This document shows, in pieces, positions 51,264 through 60,460 of a stretch of DNA of 64,000 nt. The notes under the pieces were generated by a model that did not search any database, was not told the origin of the DNA, and saw only the letters and a list, made by a program, of their open reading frames with translations. The DNA is taken from contig JAEWAQ010000041.1 of NCBI GenBank assembly GCA_023391635.1, forward strand, positions 1-64,000. The letters are read 5' to 3'. The DNA is from Bacillota bacterium. GTDB lineage: Bacteria; Bacillota; Bacilli; Paenibacillales; Paenibacillaceae. Within the stretch, counting starts at the first letter, position 1; each line of letters opens with the position of its first letter. A program made the position numbers and the translations under genes.

Positions 51264-52106
51264 ATGAGAATACACAGCCGCACCGGGAGCAGCCCGTACA
51301 AAAGAATAACGCTTACGGCTGTTTTGCTGCTGATCGGACTATCGATGGTTTTCCCGTTTTTCTTCATGCTGTCCTCTTCCTTGAAGCCGAATTCGCAAGT
51401 GTTCGGTTTCCCGATCCAACTCATTCCGGGCAGCCTCTATTTGGACAACTATGAGACGCTGTTTGCCAACCGGGACTTTTTCATTTGGTATGGAAATACG
51501 GTCCAAATGGTCGCACTGCTCATTGCGTTCCGTTTTTTGGTCGTGACGCAGGCGGCTTACGCATTTGCCCGATTGTCTTTCAAGGGGAAGAACGCCATTT
51601 TCATGCTTTTCATCTCCACCATCATGATTCCTTGGGACACGACGATTTTGGCGAGATACTTGTTATACGATTGGCTCGGTTTGATCGATACGCCATGGGC
51701 GCTCATTATACCGGGCATGTTCGACGTATTGTTTCTGTTTCTCGTCCGCCAATTTTTCACGACCGTTCCGTTCGAACTGTCCGAGGCGGCGATCATTGAT
51801 GGCTGCGGCCATTGGAAAATTTACTGGAAGGTCATCCTTCCGCTGTCCAAGCCGGTTCTGCTGACCCTTGTCATCTTTACTTTCATTTGGTCGTGGAACG
51901 ACTTTACCGGCCCGTACATTTTTATCAACACGATGTCGAAGCAGATGTTGTCCGTCGGATTGGTCACCTTCCAGACGATTGCCGGAACGAATTACGCCTT
52001 GCAAATGGCCGGTTCGTGTCTGGGCATCATTCCTGCGGTCATCGTATTTATTTGGGCGCAAAAGTATTTTATTCAGGGAATCGCCACGACCGGCATTAAA
52101 GGATAA
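51264..52106 (+). CDS. Sugar ABC transporter permease (MalG/UgpE type)
   Basis: 280 residues, six helices, with the MalG pattern: SSSLKPNSQVFGFPIQLIPG near the N-terminus and the EAA loop FELSEAAIIDGCGHWKIYWKVILPLSKPVL, followed by FTFIWSWNDFTGPYIFI. It begins 12 bp after the first permease stop; operon partner. Confidence 0.94.
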   Translation: MRIHSRTGSSPYKRITLTAVLLLIGLSMVFPFFFMLSSSLKPNSQVFGFPIQLIPGSLYLDNYETLFANRDFFIWYGNTVQMVALLIAFRFLVVTQAAYAFARLSFKGKNAIFMLFISTIMIPWDTTILARYLLYDWLGLIDTPWALIIPGMFDVLFLFLVRQFFTTVPFELSEAAIIDGCGHWKIYWKVILPLSKPVLLTLVIFTFIWSWNDFTGPYIFINTMSKQMLSVGLVTFQTIAGTNYALQMAGSCLGIIPAVIVFIWAQKYFIQGIATTGIKG

Positions 52107-52138
52107 CGGGATGTCCCCACACGAGGAGAGAACGATGG

Positions 52139-53422
52139 ATGAAGCCGATTGAAGTTGTGCTGTTGGGTGCGGGAAGCCGAGGCTTCTTCGCATACGGCAA
52201 CTATGCGCTGAAGCGCCCCGACAAGTTGAAAATCGTGGCCTTCGCCGAACCGGATGCCGGCAAACGCGACAGATTCGCACGGGCGCACGGTATTCCGGAA
52301 GACCGGTGCTTTGCAGAGTGGAAGCTGCTGCTGGACCGGCCCAAGCTGGCTGATTATCTGATCAACGCCACGATGGACCAGGAGCATCTGGAATCGACTG
52401 TCGCCGCATTCCAACGAGGCTACCACGTCCTGTTGGAGAAGCCGATGGCCACGGATCCGCTGAGCTGCCTGAAAATCGTCAAAGCGGCGGAAATATCCGG
52501 GAGAAAGCTCGATATCAGCCACGTTCTCCGGTACACGCCCTTTTTCCAAACGATTAAAGCCGTTATAGATTCCGGGAGCCTGGGCCGCATCTTATCGGTG
52601 GAGCATAAGGAGAATGTCGCTTTCTACCATTACGCTCACGGCTTTGTAAGAGGCAACTGGCGGAGCGAACACACTTCTAGTCCCATGCTGCTGGCCAAAT
52701 GCAGCCACGATCTTGACATCCTCGTATGGCTGCTGGGTGAACAAGTGAAAAAAGTGTCTTCTTTCGGATCGCTCTCCTATTTCAACCGTCAATCGATGCC
52801 TCCCGGCGCCGCTGCAAGATGCACGGACGGCTGTCCGGCGGAAGAGACGTGCGCTTACTCGACGCTTAAGCATTACCTGGGCAAGGAATTGACGTGGCTG
52901 AACGACGGGATTTCGCTGGACACTTCTTATGAAGGCAGACTCAAAGCTTTACAGGAAAGCGATATCGGCCGCTGCGTGTTCCAGTGCGACAATGACGTGG
53001 TGGATCATCAGGTTGTCAATATGGAATTCGCGAACGGAGCGACGGTCTCGTTCACGATGTCCGTAGCCGCCGAGGTCAACCGGAAAACGACGATTTTCGG
53101 CACGGACGGAGAGCTGTATGGGGATTTGGAGCATAACCGGATCACGGTCAAGCGTTACGTCCATTCGAGCTTGACCCGAACGAGCGCCGAAGAGATCGAG
53201 CTTCTGAACATACGAGGCGGACATAACGGCGGAGATCCCGGGCTGCTCGACAGCTTCGTTCGGGATGCGCATCATCATGAAGAAGATGGCTCCATGATCA
53301 CGTCGGCGCGGCAATCTTTGCTAAGCCACTTGCTCGCGTTCGCAGCGGAACAATCGCGCAAAGAGGGAAAGGTTGTTCTTATGGACGACTATATCGCATC
53401 GTTGGAGCGTCAGGCGGAGTAG
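52139..53422 (+). CDS. Gfo/Idh/MocA-family oxidoreductase
   Basis: 427 residues. An N-terminal NAD(P)-binding Rossmann fold (IEVVLLGAGSRGFFAYGNYAL), the cofactor/substrate signature HVLLEKPMATDPLSCL with the family EKP, and the C-terminal alpha/beta domain (GNWRSEHTSSPMLLAKCSHDLDILVWLLGEQ, containing the catalytic-type His-Asp). The insert CTDGCPAEETCAYSTLKHYLG carries three Cys, seen in many Paenibacillus members. Probably oxidises or reduces a sugar or sugar acid derived from the imported substrate. ATG 52139 after GGAGAG. Confidence 0.92.
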   Translation: MKPIEVVLLGAGSRGFFAYGNYALKRPDKLKIVAFAEPDAGKRDRFARAHGIPEDRCFAEWKLLLDRPKLADYLINATMDQEHLESTVAAFQRGYHVLLEKPMATDPLSCLKIVKAAEISGRKLDISHVLRYTPFFQTIKAVIDSGSLGRILSVEHKENVAFYHYAHGFVRGNWRSEHTSSPMLLAKCSHDLDILVWLLGEQVKKVSSFGSLSYFNRQSMPPGAAARCTDGCPAEETCAYSTLKHYLGKELTWLNDGISLDTSYEGRLKALQESDIGRCVFQCDNDVVDHQVVNMEFANGATVSFTMSVAAEVNRKTTIFGTDGELYGDLEHNRITVKRYVHSSLTRTSAEEIELLNIRGGHNGGDPGLLDSFVRDAHHHEEDGSMITSARQSLLSHLLAFAAEQSRKEGKVVLMDDYIASLERQAE

Positions 53423-53466
53423 CGGCTGCTTAATCTATCATTTGGAATCGTGAGGTGTATGGCAAG

Positions 53467-54525
53467 ATGTTTAGAATTCCTGCGGGTGTCCATACAAGGT
53501 GGGCAAGTCCGGAAAACGTACGGGGAGCGAAGGGGGCAGGCGGAACGGTCGGCCAAGGGCGAAAAGGCTCCCCGTGGATAGCCGTCCCTAACGGACAAAA
53601 GGTGCAATTGTGCGAAGTGGATGGAGCAAGCGGAACTTTGCAGCGAATCTGGATGACCTTGAACGATCGCACGCCGGCAATGCTTGACGGATTAAAGATA
53701 ACCATCTACTGGGATGGCGCCAGAGAACCGGCAGTTGACGTACCGCTTGGCGCATTGTTCGGCATCGGATTGGGGGAACTCCGCCCGTTCCAGTCCGCCT
53801 TGTTTTCCAGCCCCGAAGGAAGAAGCTTAACCTGCTATGTCCCGATGCCTTTTCGAACAGGCATGCGGATGGAGCTTCGCAATGAAAGCGGAAGCGACTT
53901 GCATCATCTCTATTACGATATCGACTACACGATCGGAGACGACCACGGGCCTGAAGCCGGTTATTTCCATGCGATATACAACAGACAGAGCAAAACCTCG
54001 CTGCGCCAAGATTACGAGATCGTACCCTCAATCACAGGCAGGGGGCGTTATCTCGGTACCCATATAGGGGTTGTGGCCGATCAACTGAAATACGGACGCT
54101 CTTGGTGGGGCGAAGGGGAATTCAAAATCTATCTGGACGGAGACGAGACTTATCCAACCTTATGCGGAACGGGGACCGAGGATTACATCGGCACCGGCTG
54201 GGAATTGGGCGAGTTCTCGCATCTTTATCAAGGCTGCACGTTGGCGGACCATGCAGGAATGCGCTATTGTTTTTATCGCTATCATGTGCCCGATCCGGTA
54301 TATTTTCAATATGGGGTACGCGTGACCGCACAGCAAATCGGCTGCTGGGCGCCGGAAACGCTGTTGGAAATGAAATCGCTCGGGCATCCGGTTCTGGCGG
54401 CATCCGAACAGATCGGGTTCATCGATTTCAGCAAGACGGACTCGCTGCCTCCGTACGGATTGTTCGAACGCGAAGATGATTGGTCGAGTTGCGCTTATTT
54501 GTACTTGGACAGACCGGTTAAATGA
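53467..54525 (+). CDS. DUF2961/GH172 family glycoside hydrolase (first)
   Basis: About 352 residues with ATG 53467 after GAGGTG. The family GH172 includes alpha-D-arabinofuranosidases and difructose-anhydride-forming enzymes. Family blocks: IWMTLNDRTPAMLDGLKITIYWDGAREPAVDVPLG, LFSSPEGRSLTCYVPMPF, RSWWGEGEFKIYLDGDETYPTLCGTGTEDYIGTGW (with the conserved acidic WGEGE and GTGTED) and FYRYHVPDPVYFQ. No signal peptide, so the enzyme acts on imported sugar. Its stop overlaps an ATG of the next frame. Confidence 0.88.
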   Translation: MFRIPAGVHTRWASPENVRGAKGAGGTVGQGRKGSPWIAVPNGQKVQLCEVDGASGTLQRIWMTLNDRTPAMLDGLKITIYWDGAREPAVDVPLGALFGIGLGELRPFQSALFSSPEGRSLTCYVPMPFRTGMRMELRNESGSDLHHLYYDIDYTIGDDHGPEAGYFHAIYNRQSKTSLRQDYEIVPSITGRGRYLGTHIGVVADQLKYGRSWWGEGEFKIYLDGDETYPTLCGTGTEDYIGTGWELGEFSHLYQGCTLADHAGMRYCFYRYHVPDPVYFQYGVRVTAQQIGCWAPETLLEMKSLGHPVLAASEQIGFIDFSKTDSLPPYGLFEREDDWSSCAYLYLDRPVK

Positions 54526-54569
54526 TGCTCGGATGCGTTACCAAAACACGGGATGGCGAGGGAATAAGG

Positions 54570-55682
54570 ATGAAGGATATGGCTCGGAAAAACAATACGT
54601 TGGAAACAAGGTGGGTCAGCTTTGAGAATGTCACCGGCCAGAAAGGGAAAAGCGCCATGTCCAACCAGGGCATGAAGGGCAGCCCGTTTCAACGCATTGA
54701 CGCAGGCGAAACGAAAACATTGCTGGATGTGGAGGGATGCGGGACCATTCATCGGATTTGGATGACCCTCAGCGATCGATCACCGCGGATGTTGCGTTCC
54801 ATGCGAATCGATATGTTCTGGGATAACGCGGAAACGCCGGCAGTATCGGCGCCGCTAGGCGACTTTTTCTGCGCTGCGCTTGGCATTCTCGTCCCTTTCG
54901 AGAACGAACTGTTCTCCAGCCCGGAAGGAAGATCGTTCAATTGCTTCATTCCGATGCCGTTTTACAACCGGGCGAATATCCAAATAACGAACGAATCGGA
55001 TCAAGCGCTTGACCATTTTTTCTACGATATTAATTTTACTTTATCTTCTGAGCCGACCGAACAGGAATATTATTATTTCCACGCTGTCTGGAACAGGGAA
55101 AATCCGACAACGCTAGGCGTGGATTACTCCGTCCTGCCGAAGATCTATGGAAGCGGCCGATTTATCGGAATGAGCCTGGGGGTCGTGCTGGACCCGGCTT
55201 ACGCGGACAGCTGGTGGGGGGAGGGCGAGGTAAAAGTATATCTGGACGGAGACGACCGCTTTCCGACGCTTGCAGGAACGGGGACGGAGGACTATATCGG
55301 AACAGGTTGGGGACAAGGCACTTACTGTCACCGATATCAAGGCTGTCTCGTTCACGATAAGGACGCGGGACACGTGAGCTTCTATCGCTTTCATCTGCCG
55401 GATCCGGTTTACTTTCAACAAGACTGCAGCGTGTCGATCCAGCAAATCGGCGGAGCGCTTAAAGAAGTCGTGAACGGCTTTAAAGAACGGGGTGCGGAGT
55501 TCCAAGTCATTACTGCCGATTCTGACGGAACATTCTATCGATTGATGGAGGATAGCACTTTGGATTGGGAGGACAAACGGTTCGATGACCAGAGCACGTG
55601 GTTGAATTTCTTGCGGAGAGACGACGTATCTTCTATTGCCTATGTTTATTTGGACGCTAAGGAACATACCGTTCTTCCGTGA
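54570..55682 (+). CDS. DUF2961/GH172 family glycoside hydrolase (second)
   Basis: About 370 residues, a paralogue of the preceding gene with the same blocks: IWMTLSDRSPRMLRSMRIDMFWD, LFSSPEGRSFNCFIPMPF, SWWGEGEVKVYLDGDDRFPTL, GTGTEDYIGTGW and FYRFHLPDPVYFQQ. ATG 54570 has GAGGG eight bases upstream; ATG 54522 overlaps the previous stop (ATGA) and would add 16 residues. Two diverged copies suggest cleavage of two linkages of one substrate or hetero-oligomer formation. Its 3' end overlaps the convergent kinase by 26 bp. Confidence 0.88.
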   Translation: MKDMARKNNTLETRWVSFENVTGQKGKSAMSNQGMKGSPFQRIDAGETKTLLDVEGCGTIHRIWMTLSDRSPRMLRSMRIDMFWDNAETPAVSAPLGDFFCAALGILVPFENELFSSPEGRSFNCFIPMPFYNRANIQITNESDQALDHFFYDINFTLSSEPTEQEYYYFHAVWNRENPTTLGVDYSVLPKIYGSGRFIGMSLGVVLDPAYADSWWGEGEVKVYLDGDDRFPTLAGTGTEDYIGTGWGQGTYCHRYQGCLVHDKDAGHVSFYRFHLPDPVYFQQDCSVSIQQIGGALKEVVNGFKERGAEFQVITADSDGTFYRLMEDSTLDWEDKRFDDQSTWLNFLRRDDVSSIAYVYLDAKEHTVLP

Positions 55683-58533
55683 AGGCGGGATAGCGAAGCA
55701 GAATCGTCGTTCCGGCTTCTTCGGCGCTTTCAATCGCAAAGGTAAAGCGACTGCCGAAAACCAGTCTCATCCGCTGATAGACATTCCCGAGCCCGACGCC
55801 GCCGTAGGAGATCCCTTGCTCCAGCGATCGCATCAGCTCTTGCAGGCGTTCCTCGGGAATGCCTTGTCCATTGTCCTGAATCCGAATCAGAACGGTGTCG
55901 TTCTGCAGCCGTCCGGTAACCGCGATGATCCCTCCGGCTTCCGAATGCTCCAAGCCATGGAGAATGCTGTTCTCGATCAGCGGCTGCAGCGTCAACTTCG
56001 GGATCCGATAGGCTGCAATCTCATGGCCGATGTCCCAGAAGACATCGAATTTATGGGCGTAGCGTATTTTTTGGATAACCAAATACGTCTTGACATGGTC
56101 GATCTCCTGGCGAATCGTCATAAATTCCTGACGGTTGGAGATGTTCCCCCGGAAAAAGGCGCCCAATGCGGACGACATGTCGCATATCTCGTACACGCCT
56201 TTACGATAGGCCAGCCAATTGATCGATTCAAGCGTATTGTACAGGAAGTGGGGGTTGACCTGCTGCTGCAGCGCATTAAGCTGGGCTTCCTTCTCCAGGA
56301 ACAGCAGCTCCTTCTCGCGCATTTTCGATGCGTATACTTCGAAGATCAGCTCGTTCAGCCTCTCAGTCATCAAGTTGAAGCTGCTGCCGAGCACGTATAT
56401 TTCATCCATCCCGCGCACGTTCATCCGCACGTCCGTCTCTCCCGCTTCGACCTTCCGCATCAGTCCCCGCAGCGTTTCCAACGGCTTCGTGAGTCTGCCC
56501 GAATAATAATAAATCAACAGGGCGATTGCCGCGATCAGCCCTCCGAAGAGGAGTGCTCCGTTCAGCACGAGGGAATTCGCCCGCTGCGCGACTTCGTCCG
56601 CCGGTACGATGCCCACTGTCTTCCAGCGCGTGGAAGGCGAAGTGTCGAACGAGACCAGATAAGGGACACCGTCTGCGCTCTTCACGAAACTGCCTTCCGT
56701 ATGGCGGAGAATGACCGCCTTCTCGTCGCCGCTCAGCTCGATTCGGGTGCCCGGGTTGGACAACACCTCGCCCCCGGAGGCGTCCAGGATGCGAAAGAAG
56801 CCGGTTTTGCCGATCCGGATGTTGCCGTAGATCGTTCCCAGCATCGATTCGTCAATATCGACCGTCACATAGCCGAATACGTCCTTGGCGTTCGCCGCGT
56901 TTACGTTAAACACGTTTTTGGCGAACACCTGAACCGCGTTCAAATACGGATCGATTCCCGAACGATAATAGTACATTTTGCCGCTTTTCTCGACTTGCGA
57001 TCTCTGGAGCAGGGAACCTCCGATATCCTCATAGTAGGACTTGCCCGGATAAGAAGCGGAGAACACCTGGCTTCCGGACGCATCGTAAATATGAATCGCC
57101 AGTATTTCCTTGCGGAGCATCGTGCTTTCGAGCAGCAACTGCCGGATCTTGTCCGAGCCGCCGGCATCGCCGCCGAGAATCGCCTGGACTTGCGGACTAT
57201 AGGCGATATTGTTCAGCAGCAGCTCGTAATCGCGCAGAAACAAGTCGACATTCGTATTGGCGGTTTGCACGATTTGCGTCGTAAAATGCAGCATGTTCTG
57301 CTTCAGCAGCTCCGAAGTCCGATAGATCGTCAGCACGATGATCAGCAGACTCGGGAGCAGGATCGTCAAGCCGAAATAGGCCATGATCTTCGTGCGAAGC
57401 GGCCATTTCCTGAGTAGGGGAGGCTCCTGGAATACCGGCTGATTCGGCATTTGCTCCTGATTCTTCATCACGCTCTTGAGCGATTTGGACAGCATCATCA
57501 GCTGTCTGGACACGAAGCCGGCAGAGCCATAAGAAATGAGCAGGATGGCGGCCAAATAAGCGGCGACAAGCCCGAACAAGGTGCGTTGCTCGACTTTGAG
57601 CAGACGGTTCAATCGTTCGGACTCGAAGATGTGCATGATTTTCAGCTTGCCGTTCAGGATATGCGCGTAATCCATCAGATACCGCCGGCCGTCCAGCTTC
57701 AGGGAACCGTAGCGAAGCTTGGAGTCGAATGGCAGCTGCCCGGCTTCGGCGACAGCGCTGCCGAATGAGGCGTCCGGCTCGGAGCTGGACCACAGCAGTT
57801 CGTTATGCTCGTTGAAAACGTAGGCCGTTCCCGGAAAAGGATAGTTCGCGATCGTCTTGTTCCAGATATCCCGTGTAAATGTGGCAATCAGCAGGCCGAG
57901 CCGACGCTCGTCCCGGGTAATCTCTCTGGTGTAATAGATCGTGTCACGAATCTCGTCGAACAGCGATGGGAGCTCCTCCTGCAGAAAAGAGCAGACGTTC
58001 TCTGCGGTGCATCGATGGATGGAGGCAAGGCCGACGGTTTGGGTGAACCAACGGGTGTTCGCGATTTGCTCATAGCCGGGCAACTCGGAAGCCGGCGTGA
58101 ATACGGAGCTGCTGAAGCTGCCGGATAATCCATTGGCGCCAATGACAAAAATATGGTCTACAATCGCGGTTGCAGGCAGCGATTCGAGCAGCTCGTTATC
58201 GAGCCTGTCGGACGCGCTTTTCAAATCCAGCATGGACAATCGGGATGCATCAAGCGAGAGCACGCTTTGAATCGTCGGATTCGAAACGAGCTTTCCGAGG
58301 GTTACTTCCGCATTCTTGAAATAATTTTGGTAATAGTAGTTCACCTGATTAAAGCTGCTGGCGTCGTTGAACAGCTGCTCCCGGGCAACCGTGTCCGTGA
58401 CCGAGCGGGAGAGGAAGAAATAAAGAGACAGCGCGACAAGCGCGCTGATCAGCAGCGTATGCATCATTAGCTTGTACCGGATCGACCCGCCCAAGATCGA
58501 GAACGCCTTCTTGATCGCCGCGGCCAGTGCCAT
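55657..58533 (-). CDS. YesM-type sensor histidine kinase with duplicated sensor module
   Basis: About 958 residues, well beyond the usual ~600 for YesM kinases. Membrane segments lie near residues 24-43, 316-336, 384-402 and 656-676, enclosing two extracytoplasmic domains, the second Cache-like (KTGFFRILDASGGEVLSNPG). Then a HAMP (about 677-730), a His_kinase domain with QLNALQQQVNPHFLYNTLES (phosphorylated His ~758), and an HATPase (QPLIENSILHGLEH, QDNGQGIPEE, GVGLGNVYQR). ATG 58533 overlaps the stop of the response regulator (TGATG); ATG 58539 is an alternative. Together they probably sense the sugar handled by the 48.8-55.7 kb genes. Confidence 0.9.
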   Translation of the reverse strand: MALAAAIKKAFSILGGSIRYKLMMHTLLISALVALSLYFFLSRSVTDTVAREQLFNDASSFNQVNYYYQNYFKNAEVTLGKLVSNPTIQSVLSLDASRLSMLDLKSASDRLDNELLESLPATAIVDHIFVIGANGLSGSFSSSVFTPASELPGYEQIANTRWFTQTVGLASIHRCTAENVCSFLQEELPSLFDEIRDTIYYTREITRDERRLGLLIATFTRDIWNKTIANYPFPGTAYVFNEHNELLWSSSEPDASFGSAVAEAGQLPFDSKLRYGSLKLDGRRYLMDYAHILNGKLKIMHIFESERLNRLLKVEQRTLFGLVAAYLAAILLISYGSAGFVSRQLMMLSKSLKSVMKNQEQMPNQPVFQEPPLLRKWPLRTKIMAYFGLTILLPSLLIIVLTIYRTSELLKQNMLHFTTQIVQTANTNVDLFLRDYELLLNNIAYSPQVQAILGGDAGGSDKIRQLLLESTMLRKEILAIHIYDASGSQVFSASYPGKSYYEDIGGSLLQRSQVEKSGKMYYYRSGIDPYLNAVQVFAKNVFNVNAANAKDVFGYVTVDIDESMLGTIYGNIRIGKTGFFRILDASGGEVLSNPGTRIELSGDEKAVILRHTEGSFVKSADGVPYLVSFDTSPSTRWKTVGIVPADEVAQRANSLVLNGALLFGGLIAAIALLIYYYSGRLTKPLETLRGLMRKVEAGETDVRMNVRGMDEIYVLGSSFNLMTERLNELIFEVYASKMREKELLFLEKEAQLNALQQQVNPHFLYNTLESINWLAYRKGVYEICDMSSALGAFFRGNISNRQEFMTIRQEIDHVKTYLVIQKIRYAHKFDVFWDIGHEIAAYRIPKLTLQPLIENSILHGLEHSEAGGIIAVTGRLQNDTVLIRIQDNGQGIPEERLQELMRSLEQGISYGGVGLGNVYQRMRLVFGSRFTFAIESAEEAGTTILLRYPAFTEERYVP

Positions 58534-59267
58534 CAGCATTTGTTCTTATATTCCAGCGGGCTCATGCCGGTATATTTCTTGAACATGTCCGTGAAATATT
58601 TGGGATTGTCGTATCCGACTTTGGCAGCCACGTCGTACACTTTATGGTCGGGTCGCTTAAGCAGCAGCTTGGCCTGCTCGATCCGGACTTTTTTGAGATA
58701 ATCGATCACGTTTTCCCCGGTGCTTTTTTTGAATAGCAGACTGAAGTAGCTTGGCGTTAAATAGACGGTATCGGCGATTTCCTTCAACGATAGTTTTTGG
58801 GCGAAATGTTGTTCGATGTATTGTTTGGCGATCGATATGGACAGATTGTCCTGTTCGGAAGGCAAAGTTGCTTCCTTCTGCGTCAGGTTTTTCTCTTCAT
58901 TCAATGAATCGTTCAGCTTGGAGAAGGTTTCCCGCAATTCAGCGATATTGATCGGCTTAACCAAGTATTCGGCAACCCCGATTCCGATCGCTTTCTTGGC
59001 ATATTCAAAGTCGCTGTACCCGCTTAACAATACGACCTTCGCATCCGGAAGATCTTGTTTAACCTGCTTGCCAAGCTCAAGTCCATCCAGATAAGGCATA
59101 CGAATATCGGTCAAGACGACATCGGGGCGAGATTCCCGAATCAGCTCGAGAGCGGCTTGCCCGTTCGAAGCATGGCCGACGACATCAAAACCTACGGACG
59201 CCCAGTCATAGCCGCAAAGTCCTTCGCGAATAATCTGTTCGTCATCGACGATGAACACGGTATGCAT
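58533..59267 (-). CDS. YesN-type response regulator, AraC family
   Basis: 244 residues from ATG 59267 after GAAGGGG. A receiver domain (DD8-9, Asp54 in VVLTDIRMP, Lys in YLVKPI) is joined by a short linker to an AraC-type DNA-binding domain (about 140-244; LKEIADTVYLTPSYFSLLFKKSTGENVIDYL and VAAKVGYDNPKYFTDMFKKYTGMSP). It is shorter than most YesN proteins (which reach 500 or more), because the central linker is almost absent. Encoded just upstream of its kinase. Probably activates the convergent sugar operon. Confidence 0.94.
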   Translation of the reverse strand: MHTVFIVDDEQIIREGLCGYDWASVGFDVVGHASNGQAALELIRESRPDVVLTDIRMPYLDGLELGKQVKQDLPDAKVVLLSGYSDFEYAKKAIGIGVAEYLVKPINIAELRETFSKLNDSLNEEKNLTQKEATLPSEQDNLSISIAKQYIEQHFAQKLSLKEIADTVYLTPSYFSLLFKKSTGENVIDYLKKVRIEQAKLLLKRPDHKVYDVAAKVGYDNPKYFTDMFKKYTGMSPLEYKNKC

Positions 59268-59458
59268 CCCAATGCCCCTTCGTATGCGCTTTCCCCTAAA
59301 AAGTAACCTCATTATAATGAACAACCATGATTTATTCAACGATTGCAACGCAGATTGGCACAACAACGAAAAAAGTATGGAAAAATCATAATAAATTAGC
59401 GGTTTATTGATGTATATTTGAAGAAACAACACAAGGGGCTCATGAGAGGATTTGAAAG

Positions 59459-59986
59459 ATGGATAAGAAAAATCAAGACGCTATTCATAACGACTTACTT
59501 GCAACCAAGGATCTTCTTTATACCTCCTGCGGATTTCATTGCTCTCAACCCATTCCGGAAGCACAAAACTCGGAATATGGGGCATATGTATTTAACTTGA
59601 ATGCTCTCTCCATTCGATTTCGAGTCGCAAAAACCACTCCAACGAAGATCGGACAATTTGTAACTATATGGGAGAGAATCGGGAATGGATCGATTCAACC
59701 CTATGACGTGTCCGATCCCGTCGATATGTTCGTTATTAGCACACGCAAAGGCAGTGCCTTAGGTCAGTTTGTATTTCCAAAATCCGTTCTATGCGATCGG
59801 GATATCATATCCAATAAAGGCAAAGGCGGCAAAAGGGCAATCCGCGTTTACCCGCCTTGGGACAAAGCTATGAGCCGGCAGGCTCAAAACACACAGCAAT
59901 GGCAGTTAGAATATTTCCTTGAAATACCTGCGGATGAACCGATCGACTATGTTCGTGCTCAAAAACTTTACACCCCAAAACTCTAG
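59459..59986 (+). CDS. MepB family protein
   Basis: 175 residues from ATG 59459 after GAGAGGA. The pattern EYGAYVFNLNALSIRFRVAKTTPTKIGQFVTIWER (block 39-73), FVFPKSVLCDRDIIS and GKRAIRVYPPWDKAMSRQAQNTQQWQLEYF (block 122-151) is that of MepB, a small conserved protein first named in the Staphylococcus mepRAB multidrug operon; its biochemical role is unknown. It stands alone; no MepA-type efflux pump or MepR is nearby. Confidence 0.9.
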   Translation: MDKKNQDAIHNDLLATKDLLYTSCGFHCSQPIPEAQNSEYGAYVFNLNALSIRFRVAKTTPTKIGQFVTIWERIGNGSIQPYDVSDPVDMFVISTRKGSALGQFVFPKSVLCDRDIISNKGKGGKRAIRVYPPWDKAMSRQAQNTQQWQLEYFLEIPADEPIDYVRAQKLYTPKL

Positions 59987-59989
59987 CAA

Positions 59990-60460
59990 TCATAATAGCC
60001 TTTTGAATAGGACCCCAATCTCCATCGATCTTTTCAAAGTATTGTAAACAGGCGAATTTTTAAGCGCAACGGAACAAAAGTCATTGAAATCATCGTCTTC
60101 GAGATCCGCAAATATAAATACGGTTACCGTTATTTCTCCAATAAACGGTTCTTCATCATACCCTCTTACACCAACCAGTGTGAGAGGGTTTTCCAAAGAA
60201 AGATGCAAGACGCCTTCAATTTCTTCGATGATCGAGCCTCTTTTTTTCGACTGCTCCAAGAGCGTTAACAGGATGCTGCTTAGGACCGATCCCGCGAAGT
60301 ATTCAACACTGCTGATCTGCTCGTATTCGGAGTCGAAGCTGATTTGCTTCTCAACCCGAAAGCTGGTTTTATTGGTGAAAACCTTAACGGAGGCGAGATC
60401 GTTCGACGTTCCCCTGAAGCTCATATCGAACCTCTTGGACTCATACAAGGGGCTATTCAT
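59990..60460 (-). CDS. OsmC-like family protein
   Basis: 156 residues. The helix VEYFAGSVLSSILLTLLEQSKKRG and the following beta region (IEGVLHLSLENPLTLVGVRGYDEEPFIGEITVTVFIFAD) fit the OsmC fold. OsmC proteins normally have two reactive Cys for organic peroxide reduction, the first in a DxLLAALGSC-type motif. Here the corresponding site reads FAGSVLSSIL with no Cys, and only one Cys (FNDFCSVALKNSP) remains, so ordinary peroxidase chemistry is doubtful. Last gene of the operon, overlapping the MetE-like gene by 8 bp. Confidence 0.7.
   Translation of the reverse strand: MNSPLYESKRFDMSFRGTSNDLASVKVFTNKTSFRVEKQISFDSEYEQISSVEYFAGSVLSSILLTLLEQSKKRGSIIEEIEGVLHLSLENPLTLVGVRGYDEEPFIGEITVTVFIFADLEDDDFNDFCSVALKNSPVYNTLKRSMEIGVLFKRLL

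Noticed and set aside
55636..57417. A 593-codon open frame on the plus strand, antisense to the histidine kinase
   Set aside because: It lies wholly within a gene with clear kinase domains. The translation is rich in Arg/His/Gln with no domain pattern, as expected for an antisense frame in GC-rich coding DNA.
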